Shown here: positions 53,462-64,000 of the stretch, piece after piece
Layout: every line of letters starts with the position of its first letter
Numbering within the stretch: the stretch's first letter is position 1
Origin: Posidonia oceanica
Lineage: Eukaryota > Streptophyta > Magnoliopsida > Alismatales > Posidoniaceae
DNA: 64,000 bases
Reading direction: 5' to 3'
NCBI GenBank assembly: GCA_037176725.1
Contig: JAZBRS010000020.1
Location: 83,956,001-84,020,000, forward strand
Notes under the pieces: model-generated
The model's database searches: none
Told to the model about the DNA's origin: nothing
Seen by the model: the letters and a program-made list of their open reading frames with translations, nothing else
Translations under genes and position numbers: made by a program

Positions 53462-56400
53462 TGTTGACACCCCATCTTGACAGGCTTGGACCATTTGGGA
53501 CCCTCTAGTGATTGCTGGACTCAAACCCTAACCTAAAACCAAACCCTAACCCTCTTCTTTACCCTTCAAAACAAGCCCAACTTGACTTAAGCCTTTACCC
53601 CTCTTCCTAAGCTCAAAACCTGACCAAAATCCATAGGAAAACCCACCAACACCCACTTATCAAACCTACCCAAGAACTTAGAAACTCTCAAACCTAAACC
53701 ATTCCCAAAAACCCTAGAAAACCTAGGTAAAACTACCCTTTTTCTACACCTTAAAACCCCTCCAAAACCTTCTTGAAACCAAACCAAAACTTCAGACCCA
53801 GCTCTTCAAACCCTAGACTACCCACTCCCCAAGTTTCATCCCATTCCAAGACCTCTAAGCCTTCCATTTGCCCTAATTATCCTTTTCTCTCTTCGGAATT
53901 ATCATTTTCTCTCTCCTCTCTCTCTCTCCTGATTATCATCTCTCTTTTCATCACCCTCTTGCTCCTTTTCTTGCTTGGCTGTGGGCCCTCTTTGTGCTTC
54001 TATCCCTTCTCTATCTTATTCCTATTTTTACCTTATTTTTAACATTTTCTCTGAATTTTAAAAAAATCATTTTCCTCCAACTCATCTATTTCCCTTTTAT
54101 TTCCCCCTTTTTCCATTTCCTTCCTCCTTCTCTTTTCCCTTTTCTTTCTTTTACTAAAATCCATAAAAAACCCTAAAAATCTGTAAAACTCTAAAACATA
54201 AAAGAAACAAACCAGAACTCTAAGAAAAATAATTAAAAAACGTTAAACAAACAATTAAAAACTTAAACCTGACTAAATCAAGCTAAAAAGAAAATCAAGT
54301 ATGCAAACTAAAAAATGCAAAACAAACCAAAATAAAATACTGAAAAATCAAGGAAAAAACTAAAATAAAATCAAAACCCACCAAAAGTGAAAACCCTATC
54401 AAAATAGTTAAAAAACAAACTCTAAAAAAGAAGTAAAACAATTAAAACACTAGGATAAACAATTAATGAAAGAAAAAGGCTTAACTTAACAAACATAAGG
54501 AAAACAATTTAAGAACTTAATCAAAAAGAAAATGAAAAACACATTAAAAAGACTTAAAAACACTCCATCAAACCAGAGAAACCCAATTAAAAAACATCAA
54601 GAAAAATCAACAAATAAAAATCAAAAACCTAATTCAAAAGACTTAAGAAAGAAAGAAACCTAAAAGTCTAAAACTAAAAGCCCAAAACCCACCCTAATTA
54701 ACCTAAAAATAAATCCTAAAAATCCTAATTAACATACTAAAATGCTTAACAAGAAAAACACAATTAACAAAACAATTTGAAAGATTTAACAAACACCTAA
54801 TCAAGTGGAAAGCAAATTAAGAACAAAATAAAACCCTAAAACCCTAATCAAGCCCAAAACTCCTTTAAACCACACTAATTAACCTAAAAACAGTCATTAA
54901 AAATCTGATTAAAATCCTAACTCACACCACAAACGCCCTAATATTTTTACTTATTTTTAATTTATCTTTTCTAATTTTATTTCCTCTCTTTTCCCTCTCT
55001 TTCTTTCTTTCTTCTCATTTTTCTTTTCTTCCTTTTCCTTGCTGGGCCCAATCCAGCCCGTCCACCTTCTTTCTTTTCTTTTTTCTTTCTTTCGGCCCGC
55101 GGCCCGGCCTGCCTTCCACCCTTCTTCTTCCCCAGCCTTCTGCGTTTTCCTCCGTTTTTCTCCCGCGAGCAGCTGCTGCAGTGCTCCCTCCATCGTTCAA
55201 ATTTCAAGCCTCTATCTTATCAGCCTACAGAGCTCGCCGCTTCTCCTCCATCTCAGCGTCTTTCCCGGAGGCTTTGAATGCCGGTCACCTCGCCGTCTCC
55301 TGTCTGCTGCAGTGACCGCCGACTGAATTCAAATTCAGCAGCGCGCCAGCAGCCAGCTTCTCCTCATATAAGCTTCCGTTTCATTCCCCAGCGGGAGAGG
55401 GGCTTCAGTTGGCAATCAGTGTGAGCAATCAGAGAGAACCAGCAGCTAGCGAACCAGAGACCCATTCCATTAAGATTTTCTCCACCTGAAACGACCTCAA
55501 CCCTCCTCTCTGCCTCCTCCAATTTCCAGAAAGAGAGAGCAGTAAGAGAGCGCCTGAGTGTCCTTCTTGGCATCCCGGAGAGAACCCTCCAATCCCAGAG
55601 CATTCCCACACCCAATCCTTCTCCTTTTCCCCTGAAATCACTAGCAAGTCCATCCTCTTCTTTTTCCAGTAAGCCAAACCCCTTCCCAGCCTCAGAACTT
55701 CTCCCAGTTGTTCCCCCAAACTCACCCAGCCACCCTGCATCCTTCCTTCACCACTTCACGGCCATTCCACCACTGAAACCATCCCAAATCACCTGAACAT
55801 CACCTGAAACTCCAACTGTAAACCCAACACAACCCACTCCAGTCCACTGATTCCTCCCAAATTCCACCCAGAAATCCACCTGACCTCCACCTTCCCAGAG
55901 CACCTAACCTCCAGCCCTCTCCCTCACCACCGGCTGAGAACGCCACCACAAACACTTGCACCTCCCACTGATCAGAAATCCAACCACTCAGCAAATCCAC
56001 TCCACACTCTCCAGAAAGTCAATCCAACCACCCAGAAAGCCTCCCCGGACCTCCAGCAACCTCCCGGAGGGTCCCATCCAACTAGACAAGCAGCGAACAA
56101 CCCCTCCGACCTCCGGTCGTCTGTCTGAACCCACAAAGTGCCGAATCGCCGCCTGAGCTCTGAAGCTTCCATCCGATCGTCTGGGAAGCAACGGAGGAAC
56201 GTTCTGAAGCAGCTCCAGCCTTCGCGAGCGGCTGACGACGCCCGCAGCGACCGGACGACCTCCACCGGTGACTGCCGAAGCCATCGACGTCGGGAGGACG
56301 ACTCAGACGCGAGCTCAGGTGATTCTTTAATCCCTTAGTCTTCTTTTCTTCCCGTGCTGCTTCTCCGCCCCTTAAAAATAGGATTCCGGCCCTCCTGCTC

Positions 56401-59400
56401 CGATTGCCAGCTCCGGTCAGATCGTCTTCTCCGGCGAGCTCTCCCGGTCTTCACGTCGCTCCGGCTAGTGGAACGCGCCTCCAGCAATCCCCTCAGGTCC
56501 GCACGAACCTCAGGAGTGTTCTCCGGCCCTCAGAACGCAGCGTCGCTGCGTCGATCGGCCGGACGAACCTTCTGAAACTCTGTGGAACTCTGGCGACCGC
56601 TCCAGTCCGTTCCAGGCCGCGTCGACCTCTGCCAATCGTCGTCCGACCTCCGCCCGGAGCAGGAGCAGCTCTCCCGCCGGTCTGCACGCCTCCCGCATCC
56701 CTGTGCCGGAGGTCGCGGGCGCTGGCAGCTTGCTGCTACAGTGCCCACGGCCGTCGGCCGTCCACTGTTGTTTTATTTTTCTCTGGCTATAGTTTTTTGG
56801 TGAATATTGCATATTTGGTCCAAGTTTCTGTCAATTTACATTCTAGTCCTTATTTCATTTAATCTATTGTTATTTTTGACTGGAAATCATATTAAATTGC
56901 ATGATCCGTTTATGGTTTTTAGTATTTGCAGTTTAGTCCATTTACTGTGCTTTCTAGTTATAAAAAGTTTAAGTTTAGCCCTTCTGTTTTTCATTTTAGC
57001 ATCTGAGTCCTGCAGTAGTTTATTTAATTTTAACGTGTTAACTTTGCCTTATTAAATTGCATTCTGGGTCCCTCTTGTTTTCTGTTTTTGCATCTTAATC
57101 CTCTGCACTGTAGAACTTAGGTTTTATTTTTAATTTTTGCTTGTTGCATTGCACATTTGTCCCTCTGTTTTTTCTTTTTTGCATATAGGTCCTTTTTAAA
57201 TGCACAGTAGTCTTCTGCATGCATATTTAGCTTATTGCATTGCATTTTCAACCCTGCATATTGTGAAAATTGCATGTTAGTCCACAGTTAGTGTTTCCAG
57301 TGCATATTTTGCATACTAAATTGCATTTTTGACCCTGCATGATTTGAAAATTACACATAGGCCCCTTGCATCCTTATAAAAATCATTTAAATGCATGTTT
57401 TGACTCTGAAATTGCATTTTAGCCCCCCATGTTTGCAAAATTGCATGTAGGTCCCTCACTTGCATTCCCAGACTCCATAAGACCCTGTTTTTCTGGAAAA
57501 ATTGCATTTTAGACCCCAAAGTTTTCAAAATTGCATTCTGACTTGCAACATGTTTTCAAAACCTCCCCTAATGCATACCCACTTTTAAAAATTGCATTTC
57601 AATCCCAATCATTTGCAAAACTACATGCAACCCCCCCTGTTTTTCAAAACCCCTGCCTGAAAGCCCCATGTTTTTCCAAACTTTTGCATTAAAACCCCCA
57701 CCTTTTTAATAGCATTTGAACCCCAGTTTTTCTAAAAATCCCCTTGTGTCTTTTCTTGCTTCCTGCATGCATTTGCATTCATATAGTCTTGCATTTAGCA
57801 TCTTTTGCACACACCAAAGCCCCTTAGCTCCCTTTCACTTGGGAGGACCTTTCTGCACACCCCTAGGACCTCCTAAACACTTAGATCTGTTCTTCTCCCC
57901 TGTTCTGGCCCCTCTGCCTTGAAGCTGCGACTTCTTCCAATCCGGCCGTTGGATCTTCTCAAACAAGCTGCCCAGGCGACCACAGCAAAGCGCTCTTCAG
58001 CATGGACCAAGCAGATCTCAGATCAGGCTCCAGGATTTCCAGGTATGTCCTCCTGAACCCCTGCATTGCATTCGTTTGCATAGCATTTGCATTATTTGCC
58101 CTGTTTTCGCTCTCTGTCTCTTTAAGCACGTAGAATAGGACCTCCCCTTTCTGTCTATCAACTCCAACCCCCGTTTCGCGTACTCTTGGGTGTTTTGTGT
58201 TGTGTTTTCCCTGGATTCACTACTTAATGCGACTTCCTTCCCCCTTTTCCACGATCCGATCGCATCGCGAGCTTTGGGCAGCATGCGAGATAGATCGTGG
58301 AGCGGTTTAGTGGGAAACAGTCACAAAGAAGTGGTAATCCCTCCGTTTGCTCACTCTCCCCTCTGGTAGGTCTTCACACCTACTCTGTGTGGCCCCGAAC
58401 GGTGTCTGTTCTCACACACGCACCGTTTTACCCCTCCTTTTGCTCCTTCTAATCTTTTCCTTGCATTTTGCATTCGCCTAGCTTTTCCAAGGTTTTGTTT
58501 CGCTGCTTTTGGTATCATTTCGCGCATTCGCTTTCGTTTTGGCACCATTTTGCGTGCCTGCTTTGCCTTTTGTGTCGTTTCGCACGTTCGCTTTCGTTTT
58601 GGCACCGTTTTGCGTGCCTGCTTTGCTTTTGCGCCGTTTTGCGTGCCGCTCTCCTTCTTTTGCACCGTTTTGCGTGCCGTTCTCCTTCTTTTGCGCCGTT
58701 TTGCGTGCTGCCTTGCTTTTCGCTCGTTTTGCGTGCTGCCTTGCTTTTCGCCCGTTTTTGCGTGCCGCTCTTGTTTCTTGCCTCGTTTTGCACGTTTTAC
58801 GCCGTTTTCCCTTGCATGTCGATCGCATTGTATGGTTTTGCCTTTGTTTTGCTTTTTCGCTTGCATTTGCATATAGGGCTGTGATGCTTATTGCCTGGAG
58901 TTCTCACGAGCTGGGTTTCGCCCGATTCGGAACACAGACAGCGTAGCTGAGTACTTAGAGAGCACGTTTACTTCTTTGCTTTGCATCTCTCCACTTAGAG
59001 CACACCTTGAGCATTCATTTAGGCATTTATAGGCACATAGGCATTCAAATCTGCATTTTCCCGCGTATGCGAGCGTAAGCCTAGAGAGACCGATTCTCGG
59101 GCGTGTCGGGGGTGCCTAACACCTTCCCCGCGTGTAACAGGAGTCCTTGCCCTGTCTTTTGGCCCGCAATGACCATATCACCTTATCCTAGGCTAGAGTC
59201 ATCTCATTTGCATTCATTTGCATTTGTTTTCCCTTGCATTGCTTTGCTTTGCGTTTCTTGCTTGGTTTTGCGTGTTTAATCCACGCATTTCCCCCGGTTT
59301 TCCTCGTCTTCCATTAATAGACCTGGTGGCGACTCTGATTTGTCTTATCTTTCCCTTTTCTCCTCGATTTTAAGTGTTTTCGAGTTGAGCCTCTTCCTCG

Positions 59401-59449
59401 GATCAAATCGCCGCTAATAGTAAGCCTGATTCCGATTGGGATTACTATA
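53462..59449 (+). mobile_element. Solo LTR of the E1 family (5988 bp)
   Basis: Collinear with the E1 LTR and flanked by GCTGC duplications with no internal region, the product of recombination between two LTRs. The last bases are ACTATA instead of GCTACA, so the terminal CA has decayed to TA. It is longer than E1 LTRs mainly because of about 350 extra bases at 58100-58450. Features: TATA-like CATATAAGC at 55365, donor-like CAG/GTGATT at 56319, ATG-to-donor block at 58002-58041 as in E1 4675-4714, minisatellite 58500-58780, hairpin 59100-59136, TGGCGACTC at 59327. Apparent proteins inside are not genes. Confidence 0.9.
58500..58780 (+). repeat. Irregular minisatellite in the solo LTR
   Basis: Units around CGTTTTGCGTGCC with TTGCTTTTGC or CTCCTTCTTTTG between them, about 35-60 bases each. 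The words are the same as in the E1 90-bp unit but the unit length differs, so the array formed or was remodelled separately. Confidence 0.8.
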
Positions 59450-59454
59450 GCTGC
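59450..59454. repeat. Target-site duplication of the solo LTR, right copy (GCTGC)
   Basis: It matches 53457-53461. Confidence 0.88.
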
Positions 59455-59465
59455 CTTGTGATAGA

Positions 59466-61829
59466 TGTAGACACCCCGATTTGATGCCATTCGTCGGCAG
59501 ATCTCTACGGAGGAGTTTGCTCAGATTGCGGCATAGCGAACCCCACCTTTGACCCAAACCAAGCCCAACATCCCAAAACCTACCCAAAACCCTCACACCA
59601 CTAGTCCACATAGCCCAAAGCCCATTGGTGGTCCAAACTCCCGAGAAACGGGCCCAGAATCCAATGCATTAGGCCCTATCTAGCCCAACTGCGTGTTTTA
59701 TGCATGGGTATGTCCTGCGTATTCCATGCGCGTTCTGCCCTAGGTCAGAGGCCATTGCAGGCCACTCGAGCTCGCCTTGCACTTGCCATGGCCGACTCGA
59801 GCTTGGATTTTGACATGTTCCTTAAGGACCTGGATCACCAGGCTCCAACCAGGACCCAGCATCAACCCATCATCGCATCCATTTTGACCCCAGTTGACCG
59901 ACTACAACATCAGCTGATGTGCGTCCGTGCAACGTACCAGCAGCCTTCGCCCATGCGTGTTCGGCCTGCTTTCGACACTGCACGACTCCTCTGTGCCTCA
60001 CCCTGCCACCAGCAGCACACCTTCCCAGCACGCCACCTCCAACCTCGTGAGCCCTTTTGTGCAGGCCTTGCTAGGGCAAAAAGGGGGAGGGGGAACCCAT
60101 TGGAAGAGGACGGCAGCACCCACACATCTCTCGGCCATTCGCTTCCCCCCCCGGGGACCCAAGACTGCAACACACACGGCCTTCCTTTCGGGGAACCATC
60201 GATCAAGCACCTACACACCTCCTTGGGCGACCCTCGCTCTCGCATCCCTGAACCAGCACTAGCAACCTTGACCCACCGCAAGCTTAGCCCAGCCACCTCC
60301 AGACCCCTGCAGTCACGACTCCGCGAGTCACTGTCGACTGGCCGAAACAGGCCACAGCGAGCCTCCAACCTTCTGGGCGTCACCCGAATGACCTCTGAGC
60401 GTCTGCAAACACAACCCGAGCCCGCCGCTGTGTCCAACACCACCACCACCTAAAGCACACCTGCCGCAAGCCACCGGCGTTGGGAGGCACGTCCGCGCAT
60501 CGACATAGGCAGGTAACTCCTCCCTGAGCCTCGTAGTTGCCCCCTCTTGCTTTAATGCCATTTAATTGTGTGAATCGTTACTGGTTTTGCCAAGTTTTCC
60601 ATCACCGGCTTCTGTTTTTATCCAGTGGTGGGTTCACCGGCCGTGTGAGGCCGTTGGCCAATGAGCACGGCCGGGGAACCACCACCACTGCCGCATTGAA
60701 TTCCCCTCTCTTTTCTCGACCTTCCCCAACCCTCAGGGAGCGCCGTGGGTGCATCCCTTGCCCTGCCGACCCTCCTCAGGGCCGGCTAACAGATATGCCT
60801 CCGGTAGTGAAAGGTGGAGGTGGGGGAGGAGATCCGAACATAGATTTCATGTTTTGACTACATGGTTTCAATCTCGTGACATGCCCTTTTGCTTTTCCAG
60901 TCGATTCTTGCTTGTTTTGAATCGTTTTCGGACGTGATTTTGGCCGTGAAAGTTCGCTGTCTGGATTGACAAACCTAGACCGTAGGTACCTCTCGAGGTT
61001 GGCAGTCACGGGCCGAACTTCGAGCTGAGATTCTGTTTGATCCACATGCCTATTTTACACAATGATTATATGGTTTTGTTCGTGGGTATACCCCCTCGCT
61101 TTCTAGATCATTAGTTGCATGTTTACTTTCATCTGCATAGCACAATCATGCGATCAAGTTTGCCTGTCTAAACTGTAGAGCATCTCCCATGGGTAGCCCC
61201 TGCGAGATGGTCGTGCATATTCCATGCGCGTGTTTTGCAGAATCCAGACAGACCCTGACTTGAGTGTTTGCATGGCTTGCATTGCATTTCTTGGCTCTAA
61301 TCTTCCATGTTAATGTTCAAAACTTGCATCCTCATCATGATTTCATCATGCATCATGGCATTTAGGCATCCATTAAAGCATTCATCACGCATTCCAAGGC
61401 ATGGCATACACTGCCCTCGGGCGAACATTAACTGGCATTAAATTGCTGACATTCCCACACATGCGAGCGAAAAGCCTAGAAAGACCGATTCCAGACGCAT
61501 GAGGGTGCCTAACCCCTTCCCCATGCGTAACAGGAGTCCTTTCCCTTTCTCTGGCCCGCAATGACCATTGTGTCTCATCCATTGGCACGAGTCACGCATT
61601 TTCGGCATTTGCACGCATTTTTATGCTTTCCTCGATTTTCCTCGTCTTCCAACTTAATAGACTAGGTGGCGACTCCCTTTTCCTTATCCTTTTGTTTTCT
61701 TTGCCATTTTCCAGTGTTTTCGATTCGAGTTTCCCTCCTCGGATCCACCATTCATCCGTGACCCTCTATCAGTCGGTGCGTGCCCGTGCTCCAGCGCCAT
61801 CGGGGATGGTCATAAGGACAACAAATTAA
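59466..61829 (+). repeat. LTR of the E2 family, plus strand (E5)
   Basis: Starts TGTAGACACCCCGATTTG. It contains a donor-like CAG/GTAACTCC at 60513, the conserved hairpin at 61494-61529 with a perfect 7-bp outer stem, and GGTGGCGACTCCC at 61665. By alignment with E2 it ends near GGACAACA (about 61829), giving 2.36 kb, almost the same as E2. No primer site follows and no polypurine tract precedes, so it is a solo or truncated LTR. I could not confirm a target duplication. Confidence 0.7.
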
Positions 61830-63250
61830 ATTTCTATTCAGGACAGAATCATCCATTCAAGTTGGGAACACTCAATCCTTGCTTCTCACTGGCTCGCACA
61901 GATCTAAGCAAGAACCTTGGTGTATGTGGACCATCACACCCCTCATCCAAGTCCAAATCCCAATCCAATCCTCTTGTTTCAATCCAAGCCATTCATTTCA
62001 ATTCCTATTATCCATCGACGACCTCCATGCATGCAACTCTCCTATTTAACTCCCTCGACTTCGTCCATAACGAGGCTACCGACCAGAAGCCCACTGTTAC
62101 CCTGAGCACTCGCCATTACGAGCTCTCAGAACCATCGCACACCCTTTCCAGCCACTGCACCACATACTCTGCACCATCATCTGTCCACAACCTGAGCCTT
62201 GCACAACCACATCACCGCTACGTAGCACACTCCCAAGCCACCGCACAGCACCCACCAAGCATCCACAGCCGCCACACAGCACCTCCAAGCCTTACCTCCG
62301 CCGCCGTCGCGACCGGAAGCTACACTCGGAGAACACCGCCGCAAGCCGACATCGGGAGGGACAACCACACGTCAATGCAGGTAAGTACCTCTCCTCGTAG
62401 CATAATTATCAACTCTTCTAGCTCGTGATGCTCCCTCGACATTGATTGGCTCGTGTTTTAGCTGGTTATCAATGGTTTGCATCATCAGTTTTGTCCGACG
62501 ATGGGTTCACCTCTCGTGTGAGGCCGATGGCCATTGAACGCGGGATGCAGCATGTCCCAACGCATGCATCTTCCTCTCGGCACCTTCCCAGTGCTCCAGA
62601 TGTGTTTGCAGTCTCAGAGCGATCTCGCTTAGGCCAACCACCTCACGGTAGTAAAGGAACACAACATCATAATGGGATGCGATGTCGGGTTGCATTTCAA
62701 TAGCTATTGCTGTTTTTGATCGCTAGCATTTGTGTTTTCCATCGTCGTGCTAGTCTCTACTGTGTGCATTCATACTTTTACGATCGACTCGGCTTTCGTT
62801 TTTTCGAATTTGAGCAAGGAAGCTCACAATCTGAAACTGTAAAAACTAGGAAGTGAGCTTCTAGTGCACATATCAGGCGCGATTCAAAGGAGCGAATACC
62901 CTGGTTCGGCACAGACAAGAGGCAGAGCATCGTTTGCATGTCGCATTGCATGTTTTCACGTGAATCCCAATGCATCCGTGTTTGCATTGTTTTGAGCATC
63001 CTTGTAGCACGTTTACATGTTTTTATCATCAAATCGACCTTTGATTTCACTAAATGAGCGATGAAACGCTTACTGTCTGGAACCAGAGAACCTAGGGCGC
63101 GATCAATTAGCGTGAATATCTGGTGTACAGATCTAGCGCGATTCACAGGCGTGAAATCCCTGGGTTTAGAATCCAGATAGCCAGGCAGAGCTACTTGCAC
63201 TATTTTCCTTGCATGATCTAGGTTTTCTCGAACCCCTCTAGGCTCCTCAG
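61830..63250 (+). repeat. Diverged LTR fragment of the E2 family
   Basis: Matches E5 in order: a GCCGACATCGGGAGG phrase with CAG/GTAAGTACC donor at 62381, GGGTTCACC...CGTGTGAGGCCGATGGCC at 62505-62535, a GATGAAACGCTTACTGTCTGG block near 63060. The LTR start and the 3' hairpin region are missing. The frame 61862-62428 is not protein-like. Confidence 0.6.
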
Positions 63251-63255
63251 CATCC

Positions 63256-64000
63256 AAGGCGAGTCTTTGGTACCCGTAACAACCAAGATATCACAACAGC
63301 TACGCAAGAGTATCATACCTCCCGTGTCCGCTGCCACGATACGCTAGGTACGAACGGCACCACAACCCGCAGACCTCAACCTAGAAGATGTGACCGACAC
63401 GCCAAGAAGGTAGCCACGTAGCTTAGCCACGATTCTAGGTCTAGACAACACAACCCCCAAGTATCTTGGTCCACCGGCCTCAACCCCGGTGACATGTCCG
63501 ACACACCAGGAATGTAGGAACGTTCCCGGGTCCAAGCTACACTCACCTCGGAGTCTTGGCCCCGCAAATCACGGAAAACCTCTTTGAAAACTTAACCACG
63601 TTTTCCTCAAAAATCATTTCGAAAACGTTTACATGCTATCAAGTAATCCTCAAAGCCAAGGCATAAATCAATGCTAATTAAAAAATAATCAAAACCATAT
63701 GAAAAACAACCTTGGAACAGACTCAGGGTCTGGTTCGGCAGACGAAAATGGTCCGCTCGACCGGACCAGGGACTTGTGTCCACTTCCAGGTTCTCGTTCA
63801 GCAGACCGAAACACTTCGATCGACCGAACAGCTCCCTGCCACGGTATGCCGAAATGGGCCGGTCGACCGAACCTGGGACCTATTACAGTGAGAGCTCAAT
63901 TGGCATACCAAACATTTTTGGCCAACCGAACCAGGGCTCCAGGGCGTATCCAAGAGCAGGTTCGGCACACCGAATTAATTCGGCATATCGATCCAGACGA
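63256..64000. repeat. Unassigned repeat sequence at the window end
   Basis: 63370-63500 has two related blocks about 105 bases apart (GACCTCAACC...GTGACCGACACGCC and GGCCTCAACC...GTCCGACACACC). 63730-64000 has five units about 57 bases apart pairing TTCGGCA-type with CCGAAC-type words (TTCGGCAGAC, CAGACCGAA, GGTCGACCGAACC). These look like LTR or leader sequence of another retroelement that continues beyond the window. No gene seen. Confidence 0.5.

Noticed and set aside
59704..60453. 249-residue frame within the E5 LTR
   Set aside because: Overlapped by an opposite frame of similar length, not shared by E2 LTR, and no domain recognised; it is probably the GC-rich exon-like LTR block.
59450..61829. 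Treating the LTR at 59466 as the missing remainder of the E4 LTR
   Set aside because: It begins with its own TGTAGACACC start and repeats sequence already present at 53147-53461, so it is a separate copy.
61862..62428. 188-residue frame in the LTR fragment
   Set aside because: Serine/threonine/histidine-rich composition without motifs, and the same region aligns with non-coding LTR sequence of E5.

Overview
The window is plant nuclear DNA made almost entirely of nested LTR retrotransposons. It looks like a seed plant with a large, repeat-rich genome. The signs are primer-binding sites complementary to plant tRNA-Arg, very long LTRs (2.4 to 6 kb), gag with a CX2HX4HX4C knuckle, protease, and reverse transcriptase with a second RNase H (the layout of the Ty3/gypsy Tat-Ogre lineage), plus plant-mobile-domain-type (PMD/DUF7745-like) genes. 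I see no ordinary cellular gene, tRNA or rRNA, and the species cannot be named from this sequence.

Layout. E1 (664-23388, plus) is a complete 22.7 kb element with 5.5 kb LTRs and a perfect 5-bp target duplication (GAATG). It has leader, gag and protease, then a PMD-like gene, hairpin repeats and a polypurine tract, but no RT, RNase H or integrase. E1 sits inside the hairpin-rich 3' region of E0, an older minus-strand relative (1-658 and 23394-27186) with a broken gag. A plus-strand LTR fragment follows (27187-29200). E3 (about 29345-36210, minus) is a truncated gag-only element with a 1.2 kb LTR, inserted in an intron of a captured spliced gene. E2 (36211-52130, minus) is a decayed but nearly full-length Tat-Ogre element with a 2.35 kb LTR, gag, protease, RT, two RNases H and integrase. 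Downstream of integrase it carries two genes on the opposite strand: a short spliced gene and an intron-containing PMD pseudogene. E2 lies in the hairpin-rich 3' region of E4, whose polypurine tract and LTR start are at 53131-53461. A 6.0 kb solo LTR (53462-59449, duplication GCTGC) interrupts that LTR. Then come another LTR of the E2 family (59466 to about 61829), a diverged LTR fragment (to about 63250) and an unassigned motif array at the end.

How the parts fit. E1 makes no polymerase of its own and its gag-protease frame is broken, so any movement depended on proteins from autonomous relatives of the E2 type. E1 and E2 share the leader, gag, protease, a G-patch-like motif, the extreme end of pol and the sequence just after it. 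This lets the pol loss in E1 be placed between the protease tail and the last codons of integrase.

Main points for follow-up: (1) arrays of short hairpins in the 3' regions whose stems change in compensating pairs; (2) the PMD gene, with two introns on the antisense strand in E2 and precisely without them in sense orientation in E1; (3) a conserved foldable element near the 3' end of six LTRs; (4) a pol deletion in E1 that starts where E2 has a splice-donor sequence; (5) a G-patch-like motif after the protease.
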